Shown here: positions 26,828 through 39,200 of the stretch, piece after piece
Layout of the letters: every line of letters begins with the position of its first letter
How positions within the stretch are numbered: position 1 is the first letter of the stretch
Origin: CAZTZY01 sp964617765
GTDB lineage: Bacteria; Pseudomonadota; Gammaproteobacteria; Pseudomonadales; DT-91
Assembly: GCA_964617765.1 (NCBI GenBank)
Contig: CAZTZY010000001.1
Span: 30,078 to 94,077, forward strand
Direction: 5' to 3'
DNA length: 64,000 nt
Position numbers and translations under genes: made by a program
Notes under the pieces: generated by a model
Database searches by the model: none
What the model was told of the DNA's origin: nothing
The model's input: only the letters and a program-made list of their open reading frames with translations

Positions 26828-29800
26828 TTAATTAACCGAGAACAATCCAGCCCACGGTACAGTACCATTTAACAATACCTGGAAGGATGCCTTTCCTCGC
26901 CCTGCACTGTAATCGGTTGGAGTACTTGGGAAACAGCTACCCCCTGCAGTTTCTACATTTCTATCCAGATCTACATTTCCTCCCGCAGATTTTTCAAACA
27001 AACAGGTACGCTCACCATAAGTCATATATGAGCGCCAACTTTCTATCATAAAGGGATAATTTGTATCACCCGACAAACTTAATACCCATTCGCGCCATGT
27101 GGCATCATAACCACACATGGTGGTTGTTATAACATCATCATATGCCCAATAAGATGAGTTACATCCGTTCATAGTTGCCGCAAGATTACCAAGAGTCGAC
27201 GCAACATAATGCATATTCGTCGTATCGTAGAAACCGGGTGCGGTTTGTTTATATTCGTTGGTATAAATGTAAATAATCCTTTCCTTGACTGTACAAGCTG
27301 TACCTCCGGTACAGATATCCCTTGGTACATGCCCCTCATCAGTCGGTGATATTTCAATATAGAACCTCTGCGCCAAAGAAGCTGTATCACAGGTTGCAAA
27401 CTGCAACTGCGATCCCGCTGTTGAACTGCCTGGAGTGAAGTTCACTGCACCACCCGGATCACCTGTTCCATTAAATAATAAATGCGTTATGCACTTGCCG
27501 TTTTGTTTATTTTTCAACATAACAAAACCAGCCGTATCAATAGTACATGCACCGGAATCATTGGTTGAATCTTTTACAGATGGGCATACATCAGTAGGTG
27601 CACCATTATCCGAATATATAGTGTCCCTATCTGCATCATCTTCACATAACTCGCCAAAACGATCGCCATCCGTATTGTTTTGATTCGCATTGGAGTAAAT
27701 CATGTTTATCCATGGATAACTACCCAGACTATTAATTGCCGCATCGCCTTTTCGCATTGTATTCCACCAGGCAATATCAGTGACACCTGGTGTTGCAGGT
27801 GTACCGGAACCTTTTGCGGCAGTTATTGCAGCGACTTGGGTAGCATCATCAATAGCATCATTTGTTAATTTCAGGTATTCCGTATAATCACCACTGGTGG
27901 TACCCGTGAGAACACCTTTCTCTTTAGCTACCCAGCGATTGATATGCCCTTTTATACGATCCACAAATGTACCCACAGGATCGCCGTTAGTATCGATATT
28001 GGCAGGTACAAGCCCGCCCTCTATCTTGATCGCAGCTACTTGCATAAGTATCGGGGCTGCACAATTATCCTTATAATCGAGCATGCCATCACCATCAAGA
28101 TCAAGACGTGGTATCGCCGGAGCTGCCGGAATATCTGGATCTCTGGCCTCCATCTGGAACATCAGGTTGGTACCTTTATTACCCGTAGTAGTGAGTGTAT
28201 TGGTATTTACTACAAAATTGATGGTTTCACATACATAATCATATTTGCCGTCACTACCACTGGTTGTTCCAGTGATTGGACAACCACCCGCCGTTAATGA
28301 TTGTGTTTTTAGAGTATCTGCATCTGATTGATACAATACTTGCGTTCCATTGAGCGAGGTATCTGCCAATTTCGCCAAATCAATAATGATAAACTGGTCG
28401 GTTATTGACGGCAAAAAGTACATGGTAACGAGATCCAGCACGCCTTGCAGCATACCTTGTGTTACTGGCAAACCAGTATTGTTAACCATAGTACGCAAGT
28501 TGAAGGTTGGAGAACCATCTATACCTAAACGTACCGCGTTATCAACTTGTGAAATACTTGCCGCAATTGAAAAATCAACACCGAGACGTAATTGCTCTTT
28601 CCATACCCCATTTTCATTCAAATCAAGGTGCATAACTGCAGATTCATAACCAATTCTCGCAGCTGCCGCACCACCCACTCCACCACCTACTGGATTCAAG
28701 GTAAAGTATGGTGGTGATTCAGGATACAGACGAATTCGTGTTTGACCATCTGTGCCAACAGGTTTCGCTGGATCGGCCCCATACGTTGTTACCCCATTGA
28801 CTAACGCAAAATGCGACATTCCCGAGGCATACAAAGCTGAAAAAGCCTGATTTATCGCATTCGAGCTAACAGCAACAGTGAGGTTTGTTCCTGCCTCACC
28901 AAGACTGTTATAGATTAACCCCACATTAACAGGATCTTCCACATAAATAGGACCCAATGAAGGACGCGCAAGTGCATCGACTTTCAAGAGATTGAACATT
29001 GTTTCCAAACCAATAATCATGTCATAAGGGCTTCCAGCACCAAACAGGTTATCTGTTTTCAGCGTTTCCACATTGACTGCCCAATTGAATTTGGCTGTAC
29101 TGGTTGGAGCATTACAGGCAACATTGGGACCTATATCATTTTTAGGGTACATACATGCACCAATAACAATTTTCTCTAAATTGTCATTGAGAATAGGATT
29201 CATGATACCCGGTAACATGCCTCCAATCAGGCCTTCAATCAATGGCATGATAATATCTACCAGGCCGCCCAGATTGATTCCACCCAGCGTGGTTTCACTG
29301 ACCGATATATCCTGCAAACTAAAGTTAGAATCCGTCAGCTCAACATGGAATTTTTTGCTTTGAGCCGATACCACTGCACCTGTATCTACCACGATACGAC
29401 CAATGGTCATGGTCATGGGATCTATCGATAAATTAAAAAATAATATTTTCATATCAATACGCAGTGAAACCAGCATCTGGGTAATCACCATATCAATTTT
29501 CAGGTAGTTATTTGCCTGCACCTTGAACTTGTTTAGTAAAGCTGTCGAATTACCTGCCGTCATATTCACGCGCTTGACATTAATCGTCATGGGGATGCCT
29601 AACAGTGTGGCATATACCGGGTTTAGCCCCGCATTAAATGTACCGCCGTCTTGTGTTGTATTGCTGGACACAGGAAGCAAACCTGATGTTCCAGAAGTAC
29701 AGAATCCACCATTGGGATTTTGTGAAACTGGATCATCTTTATTGGTATCATTCCAGCAAGTATTTCTTATATCAATTGGGGCTTTCTGTAACGTTGTATA

Positions 29801-30565
29801 CAGCTGAGAAGCAATTATAGGCCTTAACGATTCAACAAATGAATCTCCAACCGCAATACGCATTGCGTTAGAAATTGACATCGCATTTATTTCATTACTA
29901 TCAGCCAGATATTCTTTAGTAGTCACCTGACCATGCACATCAATTGCAGTAAAGTTATAAATACTAACACCAGTAGAAATATCAACACCTGTCTTGAAAA
30001 AGGTAGCTGCAGCTGTCACAGGAATAACCCAAGTTGACTGTGTTGTCCTTTGTACAATACCTGTTGTTGGATCTATTGAATTTACCTTGATAACTTTCAT
30101 CACCAGTGACGATATACCCGAAACGTCACGCAATGTTCCACCCACATCTACGGTTCCCGTTCCACTATTGGTTTTGCCCCAGGTAACCAAAATTTCCGGC
30201 CCCGCATTATCCACTACAAAAGACACTGTAGGCCCGAACGCCAATGGATCCACAGTCAGGGTGTTGGTACCCTGTTTCAAGTATTTTTTTACATTCAGTA
30301 TGCTGGCCGTAGCTGAGGTTGATCCATATACGAATTCGTCACTGATAGAAACACCGTTCAGGTAAACATCTGCCCTGGGAACTGTTTTGCTATATTTGAT
30401 AACAAAATCAACCAGCTCATTTCCTATATAAGTGGCTCCCTTTTGAGGAAATTGCACAGAAAAAATAGTTGGCTGAATGCAGCTTGAGAGAAACAAAGCC
30501 GGAAGCAAGAACCACAATCGACACAGTGCTTTTATACTTCTTTTTATGTTTATTTTGGTTTTCAT
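26828..30565 (-). CDS. Very large lipoprotein with a possible BPI/TULIP-like lipid-binding region, calcium repeats and a C-terminal trefoil-like region
   Basis: 1245 residues from the ATG at 30565, which has AAAGGTG upstream. The open frame reaches 30607, but the added residues give no signal sequence. The lipobox FLSSC places the lipidated Cys at 29. An Ig-like stretch follows (30-120). The long central part is rich in alternating hydrophobic residues and contains NLTVAVSSNAINQAFSALYA and GVDFSIAASISQVDN, which recall bacterial BPI/LBP-type tubular lipid-binding domains (about 530-745). DLDGDGMLDYKDNC and NTDGDRFGELC are thrombospondin-3-type calcium loops. The C-terminus (FVMLKNKQNGKCI, QLQFATC) looks like a ricin-type beta-trefoil. 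It may carry or bind lipid at the outer membrane; this is inference and the central domain call is moderate. Confidence 0.65.
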   Translation of the reverse strand: MKTKINIKRSIKALCRLWFLLPALFLSSCIQPTIFSVQFPQKGATYIGNELVDFVIKYSKTVPRADVYLNGVSISDEFVYGSTSATASILNVKKYLKQGTNTLTVDPLAFGPTVSFVVDNAGPEILVTWGKTNSGTGTVDVGGTLRDVSGISSLVMKVIKVNSIDPTTGIVQRTTQSTWVIPVTAAATFFKTGVDISTGVSIYNFTAIDVHGQVTTKEYLADSNEINAMSISNAMRIAVGDSFVESLRPIIASQLYTTLQKAPIDIRNTCWNDTNKDDPVSQNPNGGFCTSGTSGLLPVSSNTTQDGGTFNAGLNPVYATLLGIPMTINVKRVNMTAGNSTALLNKFKVQANNYLKIDMVITQMLVSLRIDMKILFFNLSIDPMTMTIGRIVVDTGAVVSAQSKKFHVELTDSNFSLQDISVSETTLGGINLGGLVDIIMPLIEGLIGGMLPGIMNPILNDNLEKIVIGACMYPKNDIGPNVACNAPTSTAKFNWAVNVETLKTDNLFGAGSPYDMIIGLETMFNLLKVDALARPSLGPIYVEDPVNVGLIYNSLGEAGTNLTVAVSSNAINQAFSALYASGMSHFALVNGVTTYGADPAKPVGTDGQTRIRLYPESPPYFTLNPVGGGVGGAAAARIGYESAVMHLDLNENGVWKEQLRLGVDFSIAASISQVDNAVRLGIDGSPTFNLRTMVNNTGLPVTQGMLQGVLDLVTMYFLPSITDQFIIIDLAKLADTSLNGTQVLYQSDADTLKTQSLTAGGCPITGTTSGSDGKYDYVCETINFVVNTNTLTTTGNKGTNLMFQMEARDPDIPAAPAIPRLDLDGDGMLDYKDNCAAPILMQVAAIKIEGGLVPANIDTNGDPVGTFVDRIKGHINRWVAKEKGVLTGTTSGDYTEYLKLTNDAIDDATQVAAITAAKGSGTPATPGVTDIAWWNTMRKGDAAINSLGSYPWINMIYSNANQNNTDGDRFGELCEDDADRDTIYSDNGAPTDVCPSVKDSTNDSGACTIDTAGFVMLKNKQNGKCITHLLFNGTGDPGGAVNFTPGSSTAGSQLQFATCDTASLAQRFYIEISPTDEGHVPRDICTGGTACTVKERIIYIYTNEYKQTAPGFYDTTNMHYVASTLGNLAATMNGCNSSYWAYDDVITTTMCGYDATWREWVLSLSGDTNYPFMIESWRSYMTYGERTCLFEKSAGGNVDLDRNVETAGGSCFPSTPTDYSAGRGKASFQVLLNGTVPWAGLFSVN

Positions 30566-30649
30566 ATTTTCACCTTTGTGTTCTCTACTTGCTTCAGCTT
30601 TAACCACGTTCTTATAGTTTCAAGCATTGAGAATTCTTTATATTTATTT

Positions 30650-33133
30650 TTATTTTTTTAATATCCATTTTTGATACATTACTGCAGGCACTCGCATTAC
30701 TTTCCTATGTCCAAGATTACGGAATACCCCAAATAACGATAACATAAATAGAAAGTGCCAATTGATAAAACCAAAATTATCAAATAAAGCTTTTGGAGTT
30801 ATACTATTAAAGTCGCTAAAACAAACTGATGCAGTACCTCCAGACAAACTGTTTTCTGGCCTCATTCCATCTTCATTCCAGCAATCCAGTTGATAGCCAT
30901 TATTCCATTCGAAGCCACCTATATCGCAAGCCGTAATCAATCCATACTGATTAGGGTCATTAGGATTCACGTAATCTGAACGCGGCAAACCACGCTGGTC
31001 TACTGATACTGTACCATTACAATTGCCCAGCGAGCTGCGTACCCATAATTCAAGATCATCTTTTACCAATGTAGAACTGGTTAATGCTTCATTTTGGGTA
31101 CTTGGTATCCAATACATGCCACTCGTATTACCACATGCATGATAAATACCATTTGCCAGGGTAACCGCTGTTGGAACACATGTAGCAGAAAAGTAGTCGA
31201 TTGATTTTGAGGAACTTTTTACATTCCAAGTACCACCACTAAAGGGATTATTCAAGATTGAAAAAGTTCTCAAACTATTGATAACATCTGGGTCAACTGA
31301 ATATCCATCAAATGTACCTCTTGATCCATCAGGGCTTGAGGCTGAGCTTATTCTGACTTCATCGATTTCAGCTGTGGTGAATTTCGCCATTATTCCACTT
31401 GTAAGAAGGCTATCACTACCTCTATCCAGGGTTGTAACCTGAGTATACGCTGCAGCAGATGTACTTAACGAATTCGCTGAGGCAACCAACACATAACCAT
31501 CCTTATCAACATAGGTTCCGAATGTTGTGCCACCAAGATTGAAAAAATATCTGCCTGCATCATAACTGCTATAACTTGCCATTGCGCCACGCGCCTGAGC
31601 CATACTTGTAAATGGGTTAGTCGGGGTTGTACCCACCGCACCTGCTGTAACATCGTTAGGTACAGCATTTTTTGCAATGCTATTCAATGCCAGTTTTAAT
31701 GATTTATGCTGACCGCCATTTGCGGCCAAAGTCGTTTCGATAATATTAGCCAGTGTAGGCTCAGTAAGCGTTTGACTGGTTGAAGGCTTTGTCCATGTAC
31801 CTGCAACTCCATTGATACTGTTATAACCAATCATGTTATAACCACCATCAGTAACATATCCCATATCGCTGATATTTGGCCCACCCGCAGCACCTGCCGT
31901 GGTAGTGGTATTATTCAAAAACAACGAGTGGCTTATTACAGGTTTCACACCAAGATAAGCAGAATTAACATTTATGGCTCCACCCTTGTTGCCCGTGCCA
32001 TTAGCCGCATTATTCATAAATGTTGAGTATTTAATGATTGCTTGAGCTGTACCACCACCAAAATTGATTGCACCCCCTAATTTACCGGCTGCATTGGCCG
32101 TATTTGCAAAAAAAGTATTGCTGTTTATATTTAACGTGCCTGCAGTTACCGCCATAGCTCCACCGTTACCTGCAGTGGCTACGTTAGAATCAAACAGATT
32201 ACTGTCAAGGTTTACCACGCCAACAGAGTCTGAAAGTAATGCACCACCTGCTGCAGTATCTGAAATATTCCCCGTAAAACCAGAATTACTGATACTTATA
32301 TTCGCACCACTGATCACTCTTACTGCACCGGCAGACGTAGCAGCCCTGTTGCCATTAAATGCGCAATAATCACAAGTCACAAATACATTGGCGCCTGTAG
32401 CATAAATTGCTCCCCCGTCGGCGATATCGGAGTTACTGGCCGGAACATCATCAATTGAATAGTTATTTGTAAATACCAGATTAGTTAGATCTGCGGTAGA
32501 AAATGACCCGGTTACATAAATCCCGGGGGCATGCCCTTTATTACCGGTAAATTTTACATTATTGATTTCAGCCTTGGCATTCTCTACAACCACACCACCA
32601 TAGACTGTGGTTTTTAAATTCATCCCGGTAATGGTTATACCATCAAGGATATTAACAGGCGATGTTGGAGTTACACCTGTACCGGAAAAACGCAAAAAGC
32701 GGGAAGTGGCATTTGCACCCACATTGTTATATGACGGAGTTACCCCACCTGATACACCCGTATCATCCACTGGTGTATCACCGGAAAACACCACAACATT
32801 TTTTGTTGGATTCCTGAAATCAACTGCCGTTTCAGTTCCTTCAAATCCACCATAAATTTTCAATACATATAATGTATTGGGTGGATTTAGCTCTACTTTA
32901 ACTTTATCTGTGACCACTTCAGCCGAGAATTCATAGATGCCTGCTGCAACCCAGATTTCATCATCATTAGTTGCTACCTTGTTTTTTGCCGTAGCAAGAA
33001 CGGCACATGCGTTAGCCCAACTTGAACAGTCACCAGATCCTGACGCGATTGGTTTCATATACCAGGTTGTTGCATTAGCAATCGTTGGTAACAATAAAGC
33101 AATTGCCATGGCAATACTTTTTGATCGCAACAT
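30650..33133 (-). CDS. Secreted Pmp/choice-of-anchor-Q beta-helix surface protein with an inserted domain
   Basis: 827 residues. Signal peptide about 1-21 (ending IANA). GSGDCSSWANAC and DDEIWVAAGIYEF open a right-handed beta-helix with GGAI/GGAM and F-x-x-N motifs (175-440). At about 498-701 an unrelated module (PFTSMAQARGAM ... DLELWVRSSLG) is inserted just before the DQRGLPR...CDIGGFEWNN closing motif. The same module occurs in the giant protein at a different point. The end is a Cys-bearing loop, a hydrophobic segment (FLFMLSLFGVFRNLG) and a basic tail. GAGGT lies at good spacing before the ATG. It may share a transcript with the large lipoprotein 84 bases downstream. Probable adhesin or surface-coat protein. 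Confidence 0.8.
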   Translation of the reverse strand: MLRSKSIAMAIALLLPTIANATTWYMKPIASGSGDCSSWANACAVLATAKNKVATNDDEIWVAAGIYEFSAEVVTDKVKVELNPPNTLYVLKIYGGFEGTETAVDFRNPTKNVVVFSGDTPVDDTGVSGGVTPSYNNVGANATSRFLRFSGTGVTPTSPVNILDGITITGMNLKTTVYGGVVVENAKAEINNVKFTGNKGHAPGIYVTGSFSTADLTNLVFTNNYSIDDVPASNSDIADGGAIYATGANVFVTCDYCAFNGNRAATSAGAVRVISGANISISNSGFTGNISDTAAGGALLSDSVGVVNLDSNLFDSNVATAGNGGAMAVTAGTLNINSNTFFANTANAAGKLGGAINFGGGTAQAIIKYSTFMNNAANGTGNKGGAINVNSAYLGVKPVISHSLFLNNTTTTAGAAGGPNISDMGYVTDGGYNMIGYNSINGVAGTWTKPSTSQTLTEPTLANIIETTLAANGGQHKSLKLALNSIAKNAVPNDVTAGAVGTTPTNPFTSMAQARGAMASYSSYDAGRYFFNLGGTTFGTYVDKDGYVLVASANSLSTSAAAYTQVTTLDRGSDSLLTSGIMAKFTTAEIDEVRISSASSPDGSRGTFDGYSVDPDVINSLRTFSILNNPFSGGTWNVKSSSKSIDYFSATCVPTAVTLANGIYHACGNTSGMYWIPSTQNEALTSSTLVKDDLELWVRSSLGNCNGTVSVDQRGLPRSDYVNPNDPNQYGLITACDIGGFEWNNGYQLDCWNEDGMRPENSLSGGTASVCFSDFNSITPKALFDNFGFINWHFLFMLSLFGVFRNLGHRKVMRVPAVMYQKWILKK

Positions 33134-33243
33134 TTTCTTTTACCTCAATTTCACTGTTTTCCAGTTTTTTTATTTTTAAAATTTTGGCTGTTCTTGAACT
33201 ATTAAGAACCTACAAAAAATTTTATCTCTTTCTAATTCTTTAC

Positions 33244-33279
33244 CCGCCGATCAATCTTCTAACGAAAATTGATCGGCGG
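33244..33279 (-). terminator. Probable terminator hairpin downstream of the giant surface protein gene
   Basis: CCGCCGATCAAT and ATTGATCGGCGG form a perfect 12-bp stem with a 12-base loop, starting 12 bases beyond the giant gene's stop. The stem is strong, but the T-tract on the minus strand is poor, so termination efficiency is uncertain. It could instead be an mRNA 3'-end stabiliser. Confidence 0.55.
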
Positions 33280-33290
33280 TTTATCAACAG

Positions 33291-36200
33291 TTATCTACAA
33301 ATTTTTCTTTTATATTGCTGCTTTCTCATACGGGCAACACCCAACATACTCAATAAGAACAACATAAAATAATCTACACGGCCAACAAAAACGTTATTAG
33401 CCAATTCCCCTGCGCTAGGTGTGGTTCCATCCGGGCAATAATAGTAACCATAACCCGATCCTTGATCTGGACGCAGGCCATCTTCAGCATAACAGTCAAC
33501 CCGGTATGCATTATTGAACTCAAAGGCACCAATATCGCATTTACGAACATCATTTTTTTGCTCAGGGTCTGTCACATCAACCATATCCGGACGATCAAAT
33601 CCACGCTCATCATAGCCAGCAGAAGTAACACATCCATTCGTGCCATTCGGAATCACGTCACGCGCCTCACTGGTAGCAGTTAATGCTATTGATTTATGTA
33701 AACCACTATAATCAGTAAGTGCCGGTGTAATAATGGAATCAATTGTTGCTGCGACAGCCTTTTTACTTGGTAGCGTTGGTGTAACGTTACTTAAACCGCC
33801 GGTGAATAATCCGGATGCTGCACCATAACCAATCAGGTTATAACCACTATCAGTATATCCACCACTACTAATACTGATATTGTTACCGCCACTGCTTCCA
33901 GAACTTGTATTGCCTACCAACAAACTGTTTTTAATATTTAACAATGAACCGGCATTATCTACCCTGATTCCACCACCATTGCCAGTTGCTATGTTCTGCA
34001 ACACAGTCACATGCGACATTACCGCATCGGCACCCAGATCCAGATTTATCGCTCCACCGTTTGCAGAGCTTCTATTGTCATAGAATGTACTGTTATCCAA
34101 TACCAATTGATTGCCTACAGCACCTGCCAATCTGATAGCTCCGCCACTAGTACCCGTATTTGAGATAAAGCTGTTTCTGGAAGCAGTAACCGTTGCCTGG
34201 CCTGCAGCATTACCCACGCCAATCGCGCCACCAGCACCTGTCGAGGTATTGGTTTTGAACAACGAATCTTCTATTGTCACCGCCGAAACAGCCGAACTGG
34301 ATATATGGATTGCTCCGCCTTCCAGCGCCGATGTATTCCCGATGAAATCAGATGTTCCAATATAGGCTGTTTGGAATGCTGAACTTAATCGTATTGCTCC
34401 ACCGCCGGTATCTACCGCAGCTGTAGCTGTGCTATTGCCACTAAAAGTTGAACCCACAACATAAAATGCACTTGATCCATTAGCATATATAGCACCACCG
34501 GAATCAACCGCCTGGTTTGATTGCAATAAACAATCTCTCAACGTGGCTTTGGCGTTACTGACAACACTTAATGCACCACCAGCAAATGTAGATTTATTAT
34601 TCGTAAACTGCGTATTGGTCAAGGTAAGCTCACTGCCGGTACCAGACACATAAGCAGCACCACCTCCATCAAAAGGTGCACTCACATCGCCCGTTGATAA
34701 ATTCCCGGCAAATATTGAATCAGAAACTACCGCAAAGGCATTAGATTCCATAAACAATCCACCGCCATTTACCGCTTTATTACCATAGAAGTTGACTTCA
34801 GCAATCCTGACTCTTGAGTCTTTGACATGCAATGCAGAATTAGAAGCAGCACCCGTCAAATTAACACCCGTCAAGGATACAGTTGCTTCTGATGTTGTTG
34901 TTAAGCCGTCTGCATTCAATATCTGTACAAGGTTTGTACCTACCTGATTGGTGGTTAATTGAGTAATGCCATTGGAATCTACCGTATCATTACTATCTTT
35001 ATCACCGGTGATAATGGTGAGGTTATGAACCGGGTCAGCCTGATAATAATAAAGCTCATCAGTACCCGAGAAACCACCATATATTTGTAACCCTTTTTTC
35101 AGGTTAACTGTTGCAGAAGGTCGATAAACACCTTTTGCTATATAAATGAGTGTCGCATTTTTTGCAAATGCACTATCTATAGCTGCTTGAAACTCTGCAT
35201 TTGATCCACCAGCACAGGCATTACCCCATGTAGAACAATCACCTAATCCACTTGACAGAGTTTTTACAAACAAGGCATTACAATCATCGCCCAAGCCATT
35301 ACCATCACTATCGATTTGCAGGGCGTTAGAAACTGTTGGGCAGTTATCAGCAATGTTCAAGACTCCATCACCATCAATATCTGCATCACAGGCATCACCA
35401 TAGGCATCAGCATCAGCATTACTTTGGGTTGAATTGGATGCTGTCGGGCAATTATCTGAACCATCAGTAATACTATCGCCATCATCATCAGTATCTGAAA
35501 CCATGGCCACTGGCGTTGCACTGGCACAACCGGCATCACATGTATCAGGGATGCCATCATGATCCGTATCCAAGCGACCACCCAAAGAAGTTAACTCATA
35601 AAAATCATTTGCATTAAGCACGCCATCGTTATCTTTGTCCGGATCACAAAGATCACCCATATTGTCGCCATCAGTATTAGTTTGGGCGACATTGCTTAAC
35701 AATGGACAGTTATCAACTCCGTCAACCAAGCCATCTCCATCAGTATCGGTTTTAATTGCTTCATAAGATCCAATATCACACTTGGCTGTTAATGTACGGC
35801 TTTGGCCACGTTGATCTGCTGGCAAACAACCGGCAGTAACTTTGTTGTATGCTGATGAGCCTGAACCACCATTAGATGACAATGAGAAGCTGCGAGTTGA
35901 TCCTCCATTAACATCCAGTGTGGTATTGATTATGTTACCTATCAATGTTGCTGGAGAAACAAAGCTGTTGGCGGGAACCAATGCAGTCGGGTTTTGATCC
36001 TGCGTACCGATATTTTGCCATCCTGATTTACCATTGAAACCAATAAGGTTAAATCCGGTTGCCGTTATAGCGACCGAATTTTCAATATTATTACCGCGAC
36101 CAAATGAACCTGATCTTACCCATAGATTGATGATATCTCCGGCTGCCTGATTTGCCCAGGTCACTGTTTCAACAGCACGGTAAGGCTGCCAATGGAATCC

Positions 36201-39200
36201 ATTCGTACCATTTCCACAATGACCCAGTATATTACTGGATAAAGAGGTGCCATTCGGCAGCCCCCAATCACTACAAGTAGCATTGGTAAAACTTCCTGCC
36301 TGGGCAGTACCTGCCCAGACCACAGCATTGGTTGTATTGGTTAAATCAAAATTATTGCCTAATGTTTGATTGGCTTTTAGTCGGGCAATATTCGTTGCAT
36401 TGGTAGATGTCACATCAACATTGGCTGCAGGCGCTACTTTTACAGTCGTTGCCGTGATCCTTAGTTCATTGATATCCAGAACCGCCAACACAGCTGGAGT
36501 CAGAATTTTATCGGCTACTGTAGGTGCGGTTAATGCTGTCGTTGCTGTCAATGGAGCGTTTACAACTAATGTTCCATTAGTACCTGCAACCAGAACATAT
36601 CCATTGCCATCTACGTAGGTAGAGAATGTATTTCCACCAATATTGAAATTGTAGACTCCCGCAGCTCCGGAACCGGATTGAACCCACCAGCGAGCCTCAG
36701 CAAGACTGGTAAACGGCAAGCCTACTGTTCCGGTATTCCCAAGAATTGCACCGCCACTGGCAAGGTTATCAACCAGCAAGCTGTTTTTCACAATGACATC
36801 AGTACCCGCATCACGCACCTTGATACCACCACCATTACCGGTAGCCATATTGGCATAAAGCGTGGAATGGTTAACTGTCATGTTGGTTCCATTGACTGCA
36901 GCAATTGCACCCGCATAATCAATAGTGGCCAAATTTGCGGTAAATGTACTATTTTCAATATTATTTGAGTTTAAAGTGCCTGCACCAAATTGCCATGCAA
37001 AAACAGCCCCTCCCCATCCGGCAGAATTGCTTATAAATGTCGAACGTTTGATATTGGAAGTTATGTAGTTATCAACTCCATTACCTGTGAAGAATATAGC
37101 TCCACCGAGATCTTTGGCATTATTTTTCTCAAATTCACAGTCTGTTATATTAACTACTCCTTGCGTCGCTGTAGCTGAACCTTCGGCGTGAATAGCACCA
37201 CCACTCGCAGGATATGATCCTCCTGACCCCCTCACGGCAGTATTGAAACTGAAATCTGTATTCGTAATATTCATTGACAAGAAGGTAGGCCATGCATGAA
37301 TTGCACCTCCTCCATCTCTAGCGCTGTTAAAGGAAAAGCTGGAGTCGGCAATGATCAATTTGCTGCCACCTGTACCTTCGCCATCCAAAGTAATAGCTCC
37401 GCCGGTACCTGTAACACCTAACCCATTATTACTATTTAGGGTATTGTTGCCTATAAATGTAGAGGTTTTGATATCCAGCGTTGATGCATAATCAACTGCA
37501 ATTGCACCACCCCTGAATTTATTCGATGTACCACGGTTACCCAGGAATAAAGACTGGTTATTGGTAAACTGGGAATTGGTTACATTAGCAGTAGAATTCG
37601 TTCCTACCCAAATCGCCCCGCCTTCTTCACCTACGTTCCCCAAAAATATTGAATCGGTGATATTGGCAGTTGAAGAGTTGTATACCAGCAGTGCACCACC
37701 AAGTTCTTGTGCACGGTTTCCAAAGATTTTCATCTTGGTATAATTCACTGTTGAGTTTTCTTGCCATACCACTGAACCATGATCATGCAAAGTTCCCTGA
37801 CTCATGCCTGTTACATAGAACCCTTGCAACGTAACCGGATTCGGGACATTGGTAATATTAAACAATCTGGTCAGGTTGGTACCTTTGATATCACGGTGAT
37901 ACATGATGATATTGCCCAAAGACTCATCATTACTGTCCAGATCACCACTGATTATCGTTTCATAGTTTTCCGGATCCGATGCTTCAGTAGTCAGAACACC
38001 TTCATATCCACCAATGACAGTAATGCCCGCCTTGATAAAAATAGTGGCGGTGGGCTTATAAACCCCTCTTGCCAATTTAACAATATCGCCTGCCAAACGC
38101 GGTGAATTTAATGCCCCATCAAATGTACAGGCATTTAACCAGTTCGAGCCATCTTTGGTTCCCGCGCCTTTAGTCGTAACATAGGTTGTACCTGCAGAAC
38201 CACCCACACCGATACTTATAAAATATCCATCAGTTATTGAAACGTTCGCAAAGGTAATCGTTTGTGTTTTGGCGTTATATGCGCCTGATTGCACCGTTGC
38301 GCCGGCGTTAAATGCACCATCAGAATCAACCAATAAACGTACATTATTTTTATCAAAACACATCGTTGAAAATCCGGGCAATTCAGAGACATGGAATTTC
38401 AAATCCACACCGCTTATTCCAGAATTACGTACACGCCATTTCCGACCAATTCGTTGACTCACGCCAACTGGAACATCGGTAGCCTGGAACGATGCCGAAG
38501 CATTATCATGAGCCCACATGACATATTCGCTGTTAATCATGCCTGATGGGTTTGTCATACTGATTAAACTGCTTTTTGCATTAAGATGGTTTGATCCATC
38601 TGCAGCCTGACCTATACCTGCCATTTCATATTTATAGGTAGTTCCACCATAACCTGCACCTAATGTATAAACCTGGACTCCAACGGCAAGAGCAATGTTG
38701 TATTTCGTGGATAAATAATTTTCAATTATGGTTCTCTGCGCATTGTTCACGGCAGTGGTGTACATAATCATTTCAGCCATGGCGCCATTAATTGACCTGC
38801 CTGTACAACAATCCCTATCAGCACCCAATCGCCAGTTTGAATTTCCACCCAGAGAATTTGGAGATGGCACACCTGTAAGAATGAAACTCATTACACTGGC
38901 GGCATCTGGCCTGGCTGGCCCCATAGTGGCTGTATAATAGTTTCCATTAATGCCATTTGATCCACCCCTGACATTAGCATGTGCATTTGTGTCAAACAAT
39001 GCAGTATCGTTTGCAGCTCCATGCCACCAATAGTTATCATTTGCCAGGAATGTGACCGCGCCGAGTGTAGAGGTATCGTTATATACGGTAAACACCGAAC
39101 GCGACAATAAAGGATCCGCATGGTTAAGATGGGTATTGGCCGCATTCGAAAATGATGCTGCATAAAAGCCATTGAGAGTAGTTACAGTAGGGGCTATACC

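Noticed and set aside
36370..38457. Several plus-strand frames of 60-108 codons opposite the giant surface gene
   Set aside because: The minus strand here reads through without stops in a protein of consistent domain structure. The plus-strand frames follow from its Ala/Asn/Gly/Thr-rich codon bias.
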